From: Oegoconia quadripuncta
Lineage: Eukaryota; Arthropoda; Insecta; Lepidoptera; Autostichidae
DNA length: 64,000 nt
Assembly (NCBI GenBank): GCA_949316235.1
Contig: OX438741.1
Span: forward strand, 20,895,124 to 20,959,123
Direction: 5' to 3'
A program made the translations under genes and the position numbers. This document shows positions 52,858-63,140 of the stretch, piece by piece (position 1 is the first letter of the stretch; each line of letters starts with the position of its first letter). The notes beneath the pieces were generated by a model. The model had not been told where the DNA came from and did not search any database. It saw only the letters and a program-made list of their open reading frames with translations.

Positions 52858-53055
52858 ATAGAATAGAACCAACCCGTCTCTTCCCGCGGGTGTCGTAAAA
52901 GACGACTAAGGGACTTTTCACCAAAAATATCACCCCCGTCACGTGTGCATTTCTGTATATTTCATACTCTTAATGTTTGGAACACCCAATCACTATTGGG
53001 GATATCTCTGACCACCCTATTTGGGATAAAGGTCGTGAAGTTATGCATGCTAGTA
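52858..53055 (+). repeat. LINE tail type 'GTCGTAAAAGACGACTAAGGGA'
   Basis: AACCCGTCTCTTCCCGCGGG, GTCGTAAAAGACGACTAAGG, TTTGGAACACCCAATCAC and ATATCTCTGACCACCCTATT. Minus-strand copies: 61866-62068 and 44765-44880. Confidence 0.65.
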
Positions 53056-53264
53056 TATTCTTTATTGCACAAGAAATACAAACAGATTACAGTCAAGAAA
53101 ATTATGTACATAGGTGAGCTTAAGGGGCGATAGCTCCTCAGAGCTCCATCCTGCTCAATGGCGTGCATATTTGCAGCTCATTCTGCTTTTCACACCCGCA
53201 AAAACATGGGTATTTCTCTTTATTCGGAAAGTAAAGTATATTTTGAAAACGTTAAACATATAAT

Positions 53265-53295
<31 letters not shown>

Positions 53296-54158
53296 AAAAT
53301 AAGTAAAACCAACCGTTTATTTGTACTTTTAGACGTAACTTTAGATTTTTTCTATGGAGATAATTTCATGGAATCGTGTTTTCGGATCACTAGCATATAA
53401 GTCCTGTATTTTATTACGGAATTAATACAAAGAGAATGCTTAGCGCATTGTTCATATTGCTGCCCCTTTGCTTTATAGTTCTGCCCCCGTCCCCCGATCA
53501 TCGTTTGTCGCGCGCGACGCGACGTGAGAATGGGATAGTAGTATATTTCGTCCAAACGAATGAGCAGAACAAACATTAACAAGCGCGACATAAACGTTTA
53601 TCGCGACTGTCACGCTACTAGTGATAATATAATAGGTTAAATATCTAGCTTGTAAATAATGTATTAGGAATTTTTTGTGATTATTAAAATTAGTGCATGC
53701 TACTCTCATGTTGCTGTGCCTTCACAATGTCCTTATTGATACAGTACACTATAATGTCATCACAACAAAACATAAGGAATGCAATAAATGATTTGAGTTT
53801 GAGTTTGGTGCTATGCTACGTGAAGGCCTAATCGCCCCTTAATCAGAGTGACTTATGTTAACTCAGCTGCACAGATGTAGTGATAGCTTTGTCGCACGGT
53901 TTGATGAATTATTCGTAGTGCTATTTTGAAACAAAGTACATAACCTTTCACATTATAGTTCGAACATTGTACGAAACTGCACCGAGGAAATATTTAATGC
54001 CTCCGTATGTGGGACAAGCGAATTCAATGAATCATAGCTCTCTGTTTACACATGGTTTACCCTGTGTATAGCGCGCGCTACATTGTTTTGCTAGTCTGAA
54101 ATTAGAAATGTTGACTTTACTTGAAGCCAGAAATGTATTTTAGCTTATTATTAGACAC
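53056..54158. other. Repeat debris, no gene
   Basis: Minus-strand LINE tail at 53065-53100 (TTATTGCACAAGAAATAC), a poly-A tract at 53279-53300, otherwise unassigned. The GC-rich patch at 53480-53530 (TCGTTTGTCGCGCGCGACG) is palindromic at its centre. Confidence 0.4.
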
Positions 54159-54161
54159 TAT

Positions 54162-54307
54162 GGGCCGTATTAATAAATCGATCTTGAGATTGAGATCGCG
54201 TCTCAGTCTGAATAATATTTTTTTTGACACTATTTTAATATACAACAGATTCTCAAGTAACAACTTTAGGTGATCTCAATTTTGAGATCGGGTTATTAAT
54301 ACGGGCC
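54162..54307. mobile_element. Harbinger-type MITE, copy 1
   Basis: 146 bp between TAT trinucleotides; ends GGGCCGTATTAATAAATCG and TTATTAATACGGGCC. Confidence 0.75.
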
Positions 54308-54778
54308 TATGTCTAGTTAAACTTGAGTGACACATGAAAACGGTGAGATTGTAGTCAAACGAAAAACTAGTTTTTAATAAAAAAAAAACAAAAAAAAACG
54401 ACAGCATATTTTTAGTTTTTCCGTCATTCCATTTTTGTGATATAATTTCTTGTTCTTTTGTCGTAAATCGTGTCAAATAAAACAGGCTTCATTAAAATTG
54501 TCGATGTTAGAAATTTCGGGAAAGGGTGATAACTTTCCCCACTGGCTAGCACGTATTGTGAGGTGTTGGGACATGGAGAGAGGAATTAAACCAACATTAT
54601 CTTACGACAAAGTATATTAACTGCCAATCAAGGCTTCGTATCAATACATTAATATTTAGAGCTACGTACATGAGGGCAGGAGGGTGACACACACACTACA
54701 ATTGAACCTAGTGTGAGTACCACCGAACTGTTATAATTTGTCGCATGTCTATTTTGTTTATTCAAAATTGTATTTTTT

Positions 54779-55004
54779 TCATCATCAGCCCGTAAACAAC
54801 CCACTGCAGGGATATGGGTTGCGAGACTTCACATGCCTTTGAACTTTTATTTCTCACGCATGCAGGTTTCCTCACGATATTTTCCTTCACCGTTTTAAGA
54901 GCAGATGCACACAAGTAATTAAATTCAATTTAAAAACTCATTGGTACATGGCCTGCCTGGGAATCGAACCCGGACCTCTCAAATTGAGAGACACCGACGC
55001 TCCG
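54779..55004 (-). mobile_element. tRNA-derived SINE (family A), near full length
   Basis: On the minus strand box A lies in GAGCGTCGGTGTCTCTC (slightly damaged), box B in GGGTTCGATTCCC, then GAGGAAACCTGCATGCG and a GGGCTGATGATG end. Confidence 0.8.
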
Positions 55005-55009
55005 TATAG

Positions 55010-55693
55010 TTTAACTTGGTGTTAAATAAAGATTATTTGATATTTTAGGCAATGGGTACCACAGGAGGTGCAGGCCGCTTCAAATCTATGAAGGAGATCT
55101 ACATTAGTAATAAAAAAAAAACATGAATTTAAGTATTTTTAGAGACTACTTTGCAATTATTTTCTATCGGGTGAAGTTTATGTATTCATGTTTTGTAAAC
55201 GGCCATTAGGTCAGAAATACGATCAATAATGATTCCTAATTTTTCAGTAATAATATGAGAGCTATAAGTTTTTCACAAAACGAACCTCATTCGGTTCAAT
55301 TTAGATGTTTCAGCCTCTTAAAGAAGCAGGAGATATAATGGAAATAATGATACAATGACTCGCTGTTAATAAGTATACTTATGTTACTGTATCTTTCAAT
55401 ACACAATTTAAATAAAATAGTAGATAAAGCTCTTACGAAATATTCAAACTACGTAAAACAGGAACAAGATTTTTTATAGATGAAGCTATAAACAGAATCA
55501 TTGGTGATATAACTGTCACCGACTGTATGGATATAGCACTAGAAATACGAAAATAATGACATTTTTGCGATGATAACATAATTACGCTTGGTCATGTAAC
55601 ATACTTGAGGCTTATTCTACGTTATGCTAATATATCAATTGATCTTGACTAGTATTTGAATGAGTTTCTCGCATTAATGTTAGATTTTTTTTT
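55010..55693. other. AT-rich spacer, nothing recognised
   Basis: No transposon end, frame or RNA gene supported. Confidence 0.35.
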
Positions 55694-55768
55694 TACTCCC
55701 TCATTATAAAAGAGGGAAGGCCTACATCCCTGCAGTGGGATGTTTACGGGCTGAGATGATGAATGTTA
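55694..55768 (+). repeat. SINE family A, 3' end only
   Basis: CTCCCTCATTATAAAAGAGG, CCCTGCAGTGGGATGTTTAC and GGGCTGAGATGATGAATG. Confidence 0.65.
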
Positions 55769-55774
55769 GATTTA

Positions 55775-55915
55775 GGCCCGTATTAATAAATCGTTCTTGG
55801 AGATCGCGTCTCGGTCTCAAGACCATTTTTTCTGAAGCTGTTTTAATATGCAACAGATGCTCAAGCGTCAACTTGAGGCCATGTCAATCTTGAGAACTGT
55901 TTATTAATACTGGCC
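55775..55915. mobile_element. Harbinger-type MITE, copy 2
   Basis: 141 bp with a TTA duplication (55772-55774, 55916-55918); ends GGCCCGTATTAATAA and TTATTAATACTGGCC. Confidence 0.85.
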
Positions 55916-56046
55916 TTAGACACCTGTTATTCAGTGGCACAACACATTACACCGTACAGAACCACAAATATAATATTACACAGGGATAAATCTTAGAATA
56001 ATGCACAATATAACTGTAGCGTGAAAGGCTAACCTCTGCTAGTGCC

Positions 56047-56304
56047 TCAAGCGGAAAGTGACGTTCGCCTTAAAACGGATTTCGGAAATAAATAATTATC
56101 TTTGTTAATAAGTTTCTGTTTTATAGTATCTTTAAATTTATTGAGAGCAAGATTTTGTATATCAACTGGAACCTTATTGAAAAAGCGTATACATAATCCT
56201 TTGAATGAATTACTAACTTTGCGGAGGCGACTTATGTGACCAGCCAGTTTATCTTTATTTCTTGTATTAACATCATGTTTATCACTATTTTTCCTAAATG
56301 ATGC
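56047..56304 (-). pseudogene. Non-LTR reverse transcriptase, C-terminal fragment
   Basis: The minus strand is open for 85 codons plus stop with no ATG start. It includes HDVNTRNKDKLAGHISRLRK, NSFKGLCIRFFNKVPVDIQN and NKFKDTIKQKLINKDNYLF. This is the usual C-terminal pattern of jockey/BS-like LINE proteins: H.YNTR..., a (L)YNKLP-like FFNKVP, then FK..LK. Everything N-terminal is missing, as in a 5'-truncated insertion. The frame is intact here, so the copy is fairly young. Confidence 0.75.
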
Positions 56305-56925
56305 TATATTTTTTTTGACATAGGTACATTAGATTTTCAAAAATGTACTGTGACGAAAAAAGTGTTGGACCGTTATTTATTAATAAAATATAATATCCAA
56401 GATATAACAGATGGTATATTAACCCGTGGTCCGCTACCAGACCAAGATGGTTATTACGTTAACCCTATATCGTTTGTAGTTACCGCAAAATTCTCACTGC
56501 CTTAAAGAAGGTTTGAACGTGTAATTTGACGACATCGCAATTGCTCAAGTATAGTACAATGTTTCCTCGCTTCGCAGAAGAGACCGGTTGTTAAATAACT
56601 CCATTGTCTTGAAAACAAAGGAGTATTCTCTCTACACTTTGTATATGTACTCCTACATATTACGCACTCTTATTCATCGAATCAGAATTACTCATATAAT
56701 ATACCTAGTAGGTCTCTCAACCTTGTTAATAGTTAGTTAATAAGTATATTTAACTTAAGTAGGTCACCTAGGTCAATGACACTTTGTTAGTAATGTTTCT
56801 GGAGAATTGTAGGTTTATGTGCTTGGATACCTATATTCATGATCATCATCATTATTTCCGCCACAGGATGTCCACGCCAACATTGGTTAATCGGTTACCT
56901 AATTACTTTTGTAATACTTTTTTTT
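56305..56925. other. Flank of the LINE fragment, nothing recognised
   Basis: No further open part of the reverse transcriptase was found upstream on the minus strand; a stop follows within ~20 codons. Confidence 0.35.
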
Positions 56926-57052
56926 ATGATTGGTACGCGTTTGACCACAATCTCATCTGATTGGAAGTGACGAAAGCGCGCGATCTCAGTAGATGTCTAT
57001 TCACCCTGCTCTTGAAGATCCCAAGGTTGCAGGAAAGGGGATACCGTCAAAC
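56926..57052 (-). repeat. LINE tail, minus strand
   Basis: TTTTTTTATGATTGGTACGC, TTGACCACAATCTCATCTGA, TCTTGAAGATCCCAAGGTTG; the inverse of the tail of 57586-57918. Confidence 0.65.
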
Positions 57053-57510
57053 TGGTTCCAATGCACTTTCAGCGCAATCGGTTTAGTAGTTTTTTTGGAA
57101 ACATGGCTAAACAGCCAAATAGACGATTTAAAACATATTTAGACGATTGTGTACTTTCTCCAGAGATAGATGCAGTTTAGGTTTTTATGGAAGAAGTATA
57201 GAGATAGTCTGTGTTTTTACCAATAAGTAAGCGAAGATCATCAGATCGAGCCGGTATTTATTTATTTATTTTATTTTATTTTATTTATTCTTACAGAATC
57301 AACAGCATAAATTATACAATATTTAAATAGGATTTAGTTACTCATGTTAAGCCAATTATAGATTCTTACTTCCCCAACGTCCACCTAACCTGTAGGAGCC
57401 AGAGCTCGCCATCGCACAAAAGTGATCAGGGAGATTGGCAAGCACGCTAAAATACTAAAAAGTGAAAAATAACAACTTTTTAACAAAAAAAAAAATAACC
57501 GACATTTTTC

Positions 57511-57955
57511 TTTTTTTTTATGCACAACGGGTTGGTACTTGACCTCAATCACACCTGATGTTAAGTGAAGATGAGGTCGAAGGTGTCGCAAAGTCGCCTG
57601 TCTCTCAGTTTTTTACAGGATACATTTCGGGGAGTGTGCGTTGGAATTACATAATCTTATTCCACCGTCACCCTTCCATCTTCGGACCACTAGGCGTGGG
57701 GAGGGATTCCACCCGTATATAGTTAATATACCGAACATTCGCACTAAGAAGTTCGATTCTTCATTCATCATCCGAACAGCCAAGGCATGGAACTCCCTTC
57801 CGGCGTCAGTCTTTCCTGAAACCTTGGGATCTTCAAGAGCAGAGACCACACCGTCACTTTCCATCAGGTGAGATTGTGGTCAAACGCGAATCGAATCCAG
57901 TCAATCATAAAAAAAAAAAAGGTGGAAGCGTACTGACCCGGAAACCCCAACATAT
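57511..57955 (+). repeat. R1 repeat interrupted by a LINE fragment
   Basis: R1 runs from TTTTTTTATGCACAACGGG to GGTCGAAGGTG at 57585 and continues at 57925 with GAAGCGTACTGACCCGGAAA. The intervening block has its own entry. Confidence 0.8.
57586..57918 (+). pseudogene. 5'-truncated LINE inserted in R1, with reverse-transcriptase C-terminus
   Basis: 333 bp ending CAATCATAAAAAAAAA, bracketed by AAGGTG (57580-57585 and 57919-57924). The frame from 57641 reads ..NIPNIRTKKFDSSFI, IRTAKAWNSLPASVFPE, the end of a non-LTR polyprotein; a one-base loss after TLG shifts the final FKSR out of frame. The tail holds TTTCCATCAGGTGAGATTG. Confidence 0.8.
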
Positions 57956-58222
57956 TAGACTTCATTAAATCAGCCACTATACAAAGTAAAAAATAATTTT
58001 ATTGAAACGCTCCTATTATTTCTAGTACATGAAGAAATATATTGTGATTATAATGTAGATTGATTTACTTTCAACAGTAACGTCGACTTCGAAAGATATT
58101 TTTTCACATACCTACTAGAAATAATAATAATAGAGCGTTTAAATAAAATATTTTTTACTGTGAAGTGGCTAATTTAGTGAAGTCGGTTGTTTTTTTTTGT
58201 TAAAAAGTTTTTATCACACTAA

Positions 58223-58578
58223 GGCCCGTATTAATAAACCGTTCTCAAGATTGAGAATAGTTTTGTGACCGGTCTCAAGTAAACGTGTTGATTAATAAAC
58301 CTTACTTGAGACCTGAAACGCACGTGCATACTCAAGCAGTACTCACTTGAGACGTGCGCCAAGTTTCACGTATTAATAAACGAAACTCAAGACTATCATT
58401 CATTCGTCGCTGAGGCGAATTCTCGAGAAATGATCTCAGCTGAGTAGACCTCAGGATTGGTTTATAAATTAGCACGTAGCTTGAGATAGCGTCAAGTACT
58501 TAAGACGCATCTTGCACCCGAGAGGCTGTATCACCATACAGCCTCAAGACTTATATTGAGTTTGGTTTATTACGGGCC
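58223..58578. mobile_element. Harbinger-type MITE, long version
   Basis: 356 bp with a TAA duplication (58220-58222, 58579-58581); ends GGCCCGTATTAATAAACC and GGTTTATTACGGGCC. Internal copies of TTAATAAAC(C/G) and CTCAAG suggest an internal duplication or two elements fused. Confidence 0.85.
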
Positions 58579-59219
58579 TAAAAGTACACCATAAGCTCAT
58601 CACTCCCACGATACCGTGAGATTCATGTAGACCACTGCTGCTGCTGACTTAGGTGGCGAACTTTAACCAAAGAGAATGGCACAAAACATCTGCAAAGGTC
58701 GCAGTGTGACATTAACCCTGCTCTCTCTAAGATAATAATGTACAATTGCTTCATTACTTCTAAATACACTGTGCAACCATTACCTTCTAGTTGTAATCGT
58801 GCTCATGTTTATGCTTATTATTACGTGTAATAAATAGAAAACCTCAATATTAGCTCACGACTTACGACAACACACGCCTTCTTAGTGTCACGTCTTAGAA
58901 TACCACAAGTAAAAGGTGTTTGTCGTGTCGTGTTCCGATTACGAAATCGGCTGTCAGAGCTTTCGTCACGACTGCGACAACCTTTATACTGCCTATTGAA
59001 CATTGCTTTAGTAATTACTTTAGTATTGCCTAATTCAATTACTATAGATGTACAGTCTGAAACCGCCAAACCTTTACCTGTATAATACAAATTATTTTTT
59101 TTTCAGGAAATATTGATAGTTTTGATTGATATATACAATACAATCAAATCAAAATATTTTATTTGATAGGATAAAATTATCACTTGATAACGTCACTATT
59201 AGTATTACATTTAAATTTA
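58579..59219. other. Spacer with one unusual frame
   Basis: The minus strand is open at 58821-59090 (89 codons). Its start, YYTGKGLAVSDCTS then IVIELGNTKV, faintly recalls the N-terminal RNase PH fold of polynucleotide phosphorylase-like proteins, but the rest does not follow. Not called as a gene. Confidence 0.25.
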
Positions 59220-59793
59220 CGGCTCATTCACAAAGCTGACTCCCCAGAGAAGAACGAGCAAGAAACTCTAGGGTTGCTGTTTTAAACAAGTTATGGGTTA
59301 CATACATACATAATGTCACGCCTGTTTCCCGTAGGGGTAGGCAGAGACCACAGACTTCCACTTGCTACGATCCTGACACACCTCTTCTGCTTCATTATGG
59401 GGTACAATTATATGAATAATAAGACAGCTATGTCCATGCTTGCTTATCATTCAAATAATCAGTGATTTTATAATAGCCTTTTGCTAATAATTTCTGTTTT
59501 ATGATTGCTTTAAATTTTAAATTTTTGTACAATACAAATACTCTTTATTGCGCAAAATAATTGTATGTATGTGAAATGAAATGAAATGAAAATGAAATGA
59601 AAATCATTTATTCATGTAGGCAATACAATATGCACTTATGAACGTCATTTGTTTTTTAAAACTACCACTAGCTCGGAACGCGACCACTACTGAGAAGAGC
59701 TAGCGAGAAACTCAGAGGGTTTGTCTCTTGTGGGATCAGTAATTCGTTCAAAAGGTAGACATACTCGCTTACAACTTCGAGAATGGAGTTCCT
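59220..59793. repeat. LINE-tail cluster
   Basis: 59222-59285 (CATTCACAAAGCTGACTCCCC) matches 51545-51610. 59310-59400 is a minus-strand GTCACGCCTGTTTCCCGTAG tail. 59525-59565 is a minus-strand TTTATTGCGCAAAATAA tail, followed by a (GAAAT)n run. Confidence 0.5.
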
Positions 59794-60061
59794 AACGTCA
59801 AAGTCTCGCAACGAGTTATGGAGAGGGCGATGTTCGGCATATCACTATGTGATCGAATCAGGAAGGAAGAAATTCGTAGGCGAACGAAGGTCACTGACAT
59901 AACCCATTGGATTAGCACTTTGAAATGGCAGTGGGCAGGGCACATAGCTCGAAGAACTAATGGCTATCGGCATTAAGTTCTCGAGTGGAGACCACGTACC
60001 GGCAAGCGTAGCGTAGGACGTCCATTCACAAGGTGGACAGACGACCCGATAAAGGTCGATA
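59794..60061 (+). pseudogene. RTE-like reverse-transcriptase C-terminal remnant
   Basis: One frame across ~89 codons with a single TAA at 59974-59976: VSQRVMERAMFGISLCDRIR, RRTKVTDITHWISTLKWQWA, GHIARRTNG, then (after the stop) LEWRPRTGKRSVGRPFTRW and TDD. This is the conserved end of RTE-type insect LINE polymerases (QRAMER.MLG, KWQWAGHIAR, WRP..GKR..GRP..RW.DD). No N-terminal part. It fuses at ~60062 to a different LINE tail. Confidence 0.8.
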
Positions 60062-60317
60062 AAGATACCGTCACAAAGTCGCCTGTCTCTCAGTTTTTTA
60101 CAGGATGCATTTCGGGGATCACCCTTCCATCTTCGGATCACTAGGCGTGGGAAGGGATTCCACCCGTATATAGTTAATATACCGAACATTCGCATTAAGA
60201 AGTTCGATTATTCGTTCATCATCCGAACAGCCAAGGCACGGAACTCCCTTCCGGCGTCAGTCTTTCCTGAATCCTACAACCTTGCGATCTTCAAGAGCAG
60301 AGTGACGTCGCTGGATG
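60062..60317 (+). pseudogene. LINE tail, same family as 57586-57918
   Basis: GTCACAAAGTCGCCTGTCTC, TACAGGATGCATTTCGGGG, GGATCACTAGGCGTGGGAAG, ATCCGAACAGCCAAGGCACG, CTTCCGGCGTCAGTCTTTCC, CTACAACCTTGCGATCTTC. It lacks ~35 bp present in the 57586 copy and keeps the FKSR codons. Confidence 0.7.
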
Positions 60318-61097
60318 CAGTGAAATATATTCGTGTAAATCCTGTTTACTGGTGGCTTTCCACTAGAAAACTTTCCACTATAGGAACCATAGTCGAATTC
60401 GATCAAAAAATTTTCGATTACCCGTACAAAGTAAACCATTCTGAAACCACCTTTAGCATGGAAGTTCAACAATTTTCGGCTTAATTCGGCTATGGTTCTT
60501 AGAGCGTTATCACACTAGCGAGTTGCGAGCGAGTGGGAAGCGGGGCGAGTGCGCAGCCAGCACGCCGCAAGTTCGCGACGTGTGCGTGGCGAACACGCCG
60601 CGGGTGCGCAGCGAGCTCACGGCGAACAGCGCTGTTGACGCCAGTCGATAACTTGATAATGGGTCCTCCCATATTCGTCGTTTTATCTGCTTTTGTCTTC
60701 GTTTCCGTCTTCGGAGTAACAAAGCTAACAGCAGTGTTTCCTCGTCGTAATCCATTCTGGCACTGAATGTACAAAACGAGAATCGCACGCCGCGAACTCG
60801 CTGCCCACCCGCGGCGAGCTCGCTGCGCATATGTCGCGAACTCGCGGCGTACTCGCTGCGCACTCACCCCCCTTTCCACTCGCTCGCAACTCGCTAGTGT
60901 GATAAAGCCCTTAGTGAAAGTTATTTGTAATCAGGAGTGGAGTTACTAGCCGAAAATTGTTGGACTTCCATACTTTAGTATGGTAGTCTCGGAATGGTTT
61001 ACTTTAAAATCAGTAGATTTTTTTTTTATCGAATATGACTATGGTTCCTAGTGGAATGTTTTCGTAAACAGGAATTACACGAATATATTTCACCCTG
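60318..61097. mobile_element. Fold-back element carrying a nested Harbinger-type MITE
   Basis: Ends CAGTGAAATATATTCGTG and inverse CACGAATATATTTCACCCTG; inner arms with GGAACCATAGTC / GACTATGGTTCC and CAAAGTAAACCATTCTGAAA / inverse. Without the nested MITE it would be ~368 bp. Shorter relative at 39950-40203. Confidence 0.8.
60502..60910. mobile_element. GC-rich Harbinger-type MITE, nested
   Basis: 409 bp with a TTA duplication (60499-60501, 60911-60913). Inverted ends of ~60 bp contain TTATCACACTAGCGAGTTGC and GAGCGAGTGG. GC content is far above the surroundings, which explains the overlapping fortuitous frames on both strands here. Confidence 0.9.
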
Positions 61098-61865
61098 TAG
61101 ATATTGATAACGGACATACATAAATATATAAACATCCCTTACTCCACAGTAAATGACTCCTGGAGGGCTAGTAGTAGTAGGGGAAGTAAAGTTGTTCGTA
61201 ATCAAAATGGCGTCACAAGTTAATGCTTTGCTTAGTCTGGGACTAGATAATTGATGTAAATGTCCCAAATATTAATTTAATTGCGGTAATTATTATCTAG
61301 AGTATACTTTAGCCAACTATTGTTTACAAATCACTGGCGTATAATATTTTTTATTTAATTAATTATATCATTTTAATCTTAACCCAAGTTCCAGTCCATG
61401 AAATTAAACTCTTAGTGAATTAGAAAATGCAACTATGGTTTGTCATGACGTAAAGATCAGAATGTCGTATTATTTACAATCAATACAACATAAGTGCACA
61501 GAAAATTTTGAAAATATTTACAAAAACGAAATAGATAAATACACATTTACAAATAAAAAAAAAAAAAAAAAAATTTGTCTGGGAATTGCTGAATCGGAAG
61601 GGTGCCTAAGAGACTAAGTGCGTTTCCCTTTTGAATAGCCTGTGGTTTTGTAATTTATACTGTTTCCCATAATAAAGCACCGTTAGCATAGACCAGAGAA
61701 TAAGCGCCTAAGGTCAATAACTGACCATACCAAATACGGAGTCTATTGATAACCTTGCGGCATACTTGAGTGCATTCACCTCTGCAGATTTTATCGTGAA
61801 TTTTGCAATAACCTGTTTGGTATACCTACATAATTATGCGAAGTAGTTTTGAGCGTCACGACGTT
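61098..61865. other. Repeat debris, no gene
   Basis: A SINE family B tail fragment lies at 61215-61270 (GCTTAGTCTGGGACTAGAT). A poly-A tract is at 61555-61573. No gene supported. Confidence 0.35.
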
Positions 61866-62068
61866 CTTCCCAATTAGGGTGGTCAGAGACATCCCAAACA
61901 TTTGTGTTTGGTGTTCCAAATACTAGAGTTGGTTCCCCTTACGAGGTATACAGAAATACACACATGCACAGGTACGCCATTCGCTGTTAGAACGTGCAAA
62001 TCTATAGATGTTTTTTGGTGGAAAGTCCCTTAGTCGCCTTTTACGAGACCCACGGGTAGAGACGAATG
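61866..62068 (-). repeat. LINE tail type 'GTCGTAAAAGGCGACTAAGGGA', minus strand
   Basis: AATTAGGGTGGTCAGAGACA, GTGTTCCAAATACTAGAG, CACATGCACAGGTACGCC, TTTTTTGGTGGAAAGTCCC and TTAGTCGCCTTTTACGAGAC. Confidence 0.65.
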
Positions 62069-62604
62069 TTTTTTTTGGTTCTATTAATTATGTATTAAAC
62101 TCGCATTGGAATCTAGGTACCTACCTAATGTTTGCTAGGTATAGTCAAATGCCTGTCAAAACCAAAGTTTAAGCGCCTATACTTAGTGTAAACAACAGGG
62201 TTTACAAATCGGAGGTCGCGAATTCGATTCGCAGTAGGGTACATATTTAGTACTCGGTTTAATTTCTAATAACTTAGTAGTGCTTCAAAAACAACGAAGT
62301 TATTTAAATGTCTTTGTGAAAAGGGGCAGCGCCATTGACGGAATTTTTGTATCATATAGCTGTATTCCACTTTGTGTAGGTACCTATTCTAGCATCACGC
62401 CGGTATAGCATTGTTGTATTCCAGTTGTTTGAGATAAAGTAGCCTGTCCTCAGATAAGTTGAGGTTTTTGAGTAAAGGCGCTTACTTCATCCTCATCTTT
62501 AACGTTTAGACCGCAATCACACATTCACACCTGAATGTGTGATTGCGGTCTAAAAACTGTAGGTAACTGTAAATTTCATATAGTATGGATATTTTCATCA
62601 ATAC

Positions 62605-62760
62605 AATACCTACAATACAAATACTCTTTATTGCGCAAAATAATTTACAATAACTTTTAATGATAATAATAGAACACAATTAGGCGGCCTTATCACTAAA
62701 AGCGATCTCTTTTAGACAACCCACCTTCCATCTTATCTCGAAGATCATTATTCACAAACG
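62605..62760 (-). repeat. LINE 3' tail, minus strand
   Basis: CTCTTTATTGCGCAAAATAA, TAGGCGGCCTTATCACTAAA and AGCGATCTCTTTTAGACAAC. Confidence 0.6.
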
Positions 62761-63046
62761 CAAACTGCAGATGTACTGCAGGCTATAGAGACTTGGTATG
62801 GTAACTTGTTTGTAAAAGTTTACGTACAGTCCGAAGCAGATAAATCTTAACACATACACATGCACACAGTGACACACATACTCTCTCATACACACCTGCT
62901 TATAGGTTAACAAATGATAACAAAGTTTTCAATACTTACCTCTTAAATCAGATATTTGCTCACTAAGTACCTACAAATGTAAATTACAAAGGTAAAAGAC
63001 CTGGTAACCTGGAATACAGGATACTTTTTCTAGTTCAAAGGTCCAA
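62761..63046. other. Spacer, nothing recognised
   Basis: Unique-looking AT-rich sequence with a short CA-rich patch at ~62852-62885. Confidence 0.3.
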
Positions 63047-63140
63047 TTTTTTTTTATGCACCACGAGTTAGCACTTGACCTCAATCACACCCGATGTTAA
63101 GTGAAGATGAGGCCGATGGTGGAAGTGTACTGACCCGTTC
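63047..63140 (+). repeat. R1 repeat, 5' part
   Basis: TTTTTTTTATGCACCACGAG, TTAGCACTTGACCTCAATCAC, GATGTTAAGTGAAGATGAGG, GTACTGACCCG. Confidence 0.65.

Noticed and set aside
60499..60949. Several Ala/Arg-rich frames on both strands
   Set aside because: They lie in a GC-rich MITE with inverted ends; overlapping frames are expected from composition.
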